Positions 62,369-64,000 of a stretch of 64,000 nucleotides of DNA are shown piece by piece. Below the pieces are notes generated by a model. The model saw only the letters and a program-made list of their open reading frames with translations. It ran no database searches and was not told the origin of the DNA. The position numbers were made by a program, and so were the translations under genes. Origin of the DNA: Gordonia bronchialis DSM 43247 (lineage in GTDB: Bacteria > Actinomycetota > Actinomycetes > Mycobacteriales > Mycobacteriaceae); NCBI RefSeq assembly GCF_000024785.1, contig NC_013441.1, positions 3,968,001-4,032,000 on the forward strand, read 5' to 3'. Within the stretch, counting starts at the first letter, position 1, and each line of letters begins with the position of its first letter.

Positions 62369-63685
62369 ATGCCGCTGCTGCCTGGCCAGTCCTTCGCCGG
62401 CTATCGCATCGTCCGCCAACTCGGTGCCGGCGGGATGGGCGAGGTCTATCTCGCCGATCACCCGCGCCTCCCCCGCCAGGACGCGCTCAAGATCCTGCCA
62501 CCGGGACTCTCCGGCGATCCGATGTTCCGCAAGCGGTTCACCCGTGAGGCCGACGTCGCAGCCACCCTCGATCATCCCAACATCGTCAGCGTCTTCGACC
62601 GCGGTGAGGCCGACGGTCAGCTGTGGATCACGATGAAGTACGTCGACGGCACCGACGCGTCGTATCTGCTGAACTCGCATCCGCGCGGACTTCCGGCCGG
62701 CGACGTGGTCGCGGTGATCTCGGCGGTGGCCGACGCGCTCGATTACGCCCACGGCCAGGGCCTTCTGCACCGCGACGTGAAGCCGGCGAACATCCTGATC
62801 GCCGGCGCCGCCGACAAACCGTCGGTGAAGCGTCGAATCCTGTTGGCCGACTTCGGAATCGCACGACCCATCTTCGACGACACGCACATCACGTCGACCA
62901 ATCTGACGGTGGGGTCGGTGGCCTACACCTCCCCCGAGCAACTCTCCGGCACCACGCTCGACGGCCGGGCCGACCAGTACTCGCTTGCCTGCACCGCCTA
63001 CCAGTTGCTATGCGGGGCAACCCCCTTCGCCAACAGCAACGCCGCGATGCTGATCCACCAGCATTTGTCGGTCAGTCCCCCGCCCGTCTCCGAGAAGCGG
63101 CCCGATCTGTCCGGGCAGGTCGACCGGGTTCTCTCGCGCGCACTCGACAAGGAGCCGGCGCGCCGCTACAGCTCGTGTGAGCACTTCGCGAACGATCTCG
63201 CGTCGGCCCTGCGATCAGGTGCGGCGGGCGCCACACTGTTGTCCAAACCGACTCCGGCACAACCGGCGTCGCGTCCACCGCAGCCGCGGGTCGAGACGTC
63301 GCAGCCACAACGGTCGGCGCCGCACGCACCCGGCCCGCGATCGACTCCCACGCCCGCGTCACGCCCGGCCTACACGCCGCCTTCCTACACCCCGTCGCCC
63401 TACCAGGGGCCGACGATGCCGCGATCGGACGGGAAGGCCACCGCCTCACTGGTTTTGGGGATCGTGTCGTTGACCATCGGCTGGTGCGGGTTCGCGTTGC
63501 TGACCGGGCCGGCGGCGATCATCCTCGGGCTGGTGGCCCTGCGCTCCAGCGACCGCGCATCGGTCCCGATCACCAACCGCGGCGCCGCCACCGCCGGCGT
63601 GATCACCGGCATTCTGGGGACGGTCGCGATGATCGCGTTCTTCATCCTGGCAATCGTCTTCGGAGACTCCAGCAGCACCACCTGA
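62369..63685 (+). CDS. PknB-like serine/threonine protein kinase with C-terminal membrane segments
   Basis: 438-aa eukaryotic-type kinase. It has the glycine loop LGAGGMGEVYLA at residues 18-29, catalytic Lys at about 41, HRDVKPANIL at about 134 and DFG at about 161, followed by the TSPEQLSG activation segment end. After the kinase domain comes a Pro-rich linker (about 285-350). Two hydrophobic segments follow within a DUF4190-like region (residues about 355-432: LVLGIVSLTIGWCGFALL, then GVITGILGTVAMIAFF). Unlike PknB there is no extracellular PASTA part. It converges with the next gene, with three bases between stop codons. No direct link to the NRPS cluster is visible. Confidence 0.9.
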   Translation: MPLLPGQSFAGYRIVRQLGAGGMGEVYLADHPRLPRQDALKILPPGLSGDPMFRKRFTREADVAATLDHPNIVSVFDRGEADGQLWITMKYVDGTDASYLLNSHPRGLPAGDVVAVISAVADALDYAHGQGLLHRDVKPANILIAGAADKPSVKRRILLADFGIARPIFDDTHITSTNLTVGSVAYTSPEQLSGTTLDGRADQYSLACTAYQLLCGATPFANSNAAMLIHQHLSVSPPPVSEKRPDLSGQVDRVLSRALDKEPARRYSSCEHFANDLASALRSGAAGATLLSKPTPAQPASRPPQPRVETSQPQRSAPHAPGPRSTPTPASRPAYTPPSYTPSPYQGPTMPRSDGKATASLVLGIVSLTIGWCGFALLTGPAAIILGLVALRSSDRASVPITNRGAATAGVITGILGTVAMIAFFILAIVFGDSSSTT

Positions 63686-63688
63686 GTC

Positions 63689-64000
63689 TCACGATTCGGT
63701 ACGTACCTCACCGTCGAGCCCCACCTCGATGCGCTCGGCGTGATCTGCTGCGTCGATGGTGATGGTGGCCAACAGGTCTCGGCCCGGCGGTAGAACTCGC
63801 GCCGTCACCCGGCCCGCCGTCGCCTGCGCCAATGCGGACACCACCACCTCGTTCAGCCGGTCGCCGATCGTGCTCCCGTCGGTCGCCGCCACGAGAGCGC
63901 CGTCGTCGAGCAACACCACGGTGACGCCGCGTCGTCGCGCCTGCCAGGCTGCCGCCCGGACGACGGGATCGTCGAGTCCGGGCGCCCGGATACCGTCGCG
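63689..64000 (-). CDS. 3' end of an unidentified protein (5' end outside window)
   Basis: The minus-strand frame is open from the right edge to a TGA at 63,689, giving the last 103 codons. The visible part reads as mixed alpha/beta (VTVVLLDDGALVAATDG, then DLLATITIDAADH) with no motif I recognise. An internal GTG at 63,919 could be read as a start, but coding character continues upstream of it, so I treat the gene as partial. Confidence 0.55.
   Translation of the reverse strand, partial: RDGIRAPGLDDPVVRAAAWQARRRGVTVVLLDDGALVAATDGSTIGDRLNEVVVSALAQATAGRVTARVLPPGRDLLATITIDAADHAERIEVGLDGEVRTES

Overview
The window is high-GC actinobacterial DNA, roughly 65% G+C by eye. It has many GTG starts and tightly overlapping stop/start codons. 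A remnant of an antigen-85-type mycolyltransferase near 62 kb points to a mycolic-acid-containing genus of Mycobacteriales (Gordonia, Rhodococcus, Williamsia or Nocardia). Gordonia is my best guess, but the genus cannot be proven from this sequence.

About 83% of the window (1-53,282, minus strand, transcribed right to left) is one nonribosomal peptide synthetase (NRPS) assembly line. It is encoded by three head-to-tail genes joined by 4-bp GTGA stop/start overlaps: subunit A (2,691 aa), subunit B (11,253 aa, about 1.2 MDa) and subunit C (at least 3,817 aa, running off the left edge). I read 14 complete modules and the start of a fifteenth. Epimerization (E) domains lie in modules 4, 7, 10, 12 and 14, and each is followed by a condensation (C) domain of the D-accepting type, so the line is internally consistent. 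Modules 1 and 8 (Ser) and 11 (Thr) can be assigned; the other binding pockets match no code I know. Both subunit boundaries fall between the C and A domains of a single module.

From 53.8 to 57 kb, divergent from the NRPS genes, is a three-gene DrrABC-type ABC exporter (ATPase and two permeases, all overlapping). A GT2 glycosyltransferase and a GNAT-family protein follow. The 0.55-kb divergent intergenic region carries a perfect 12-bp palindrome and other inverted repeats, good operator candidates.

On the right, transcribed leftward, are an MbtH-like gene and an A(partial)-T-TE terminal NRPS piece. To their right is a scrambled zone (60.4-62.2 kb) made of out-of-frame, inverted and internally deleted NRPS fragments fused to the 3' end of a mycolyltransferase gene. 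It is either a recombination hot spot or an assembly chimera caused by the repetitive NRPS modules. The window ends with a PknB-like Ser/Thr kinase (plus strand) and the 3' end of an unidentified gene (minus strand).

Working model: subunits A, B and C build a peptide of at least 14 residues with several D-amino acids. MbtH assists adenylation, a thioesterase may release the product, the DrrABC-like system exports it, and the glycosyltransferase may decorate it. The product is unknown.
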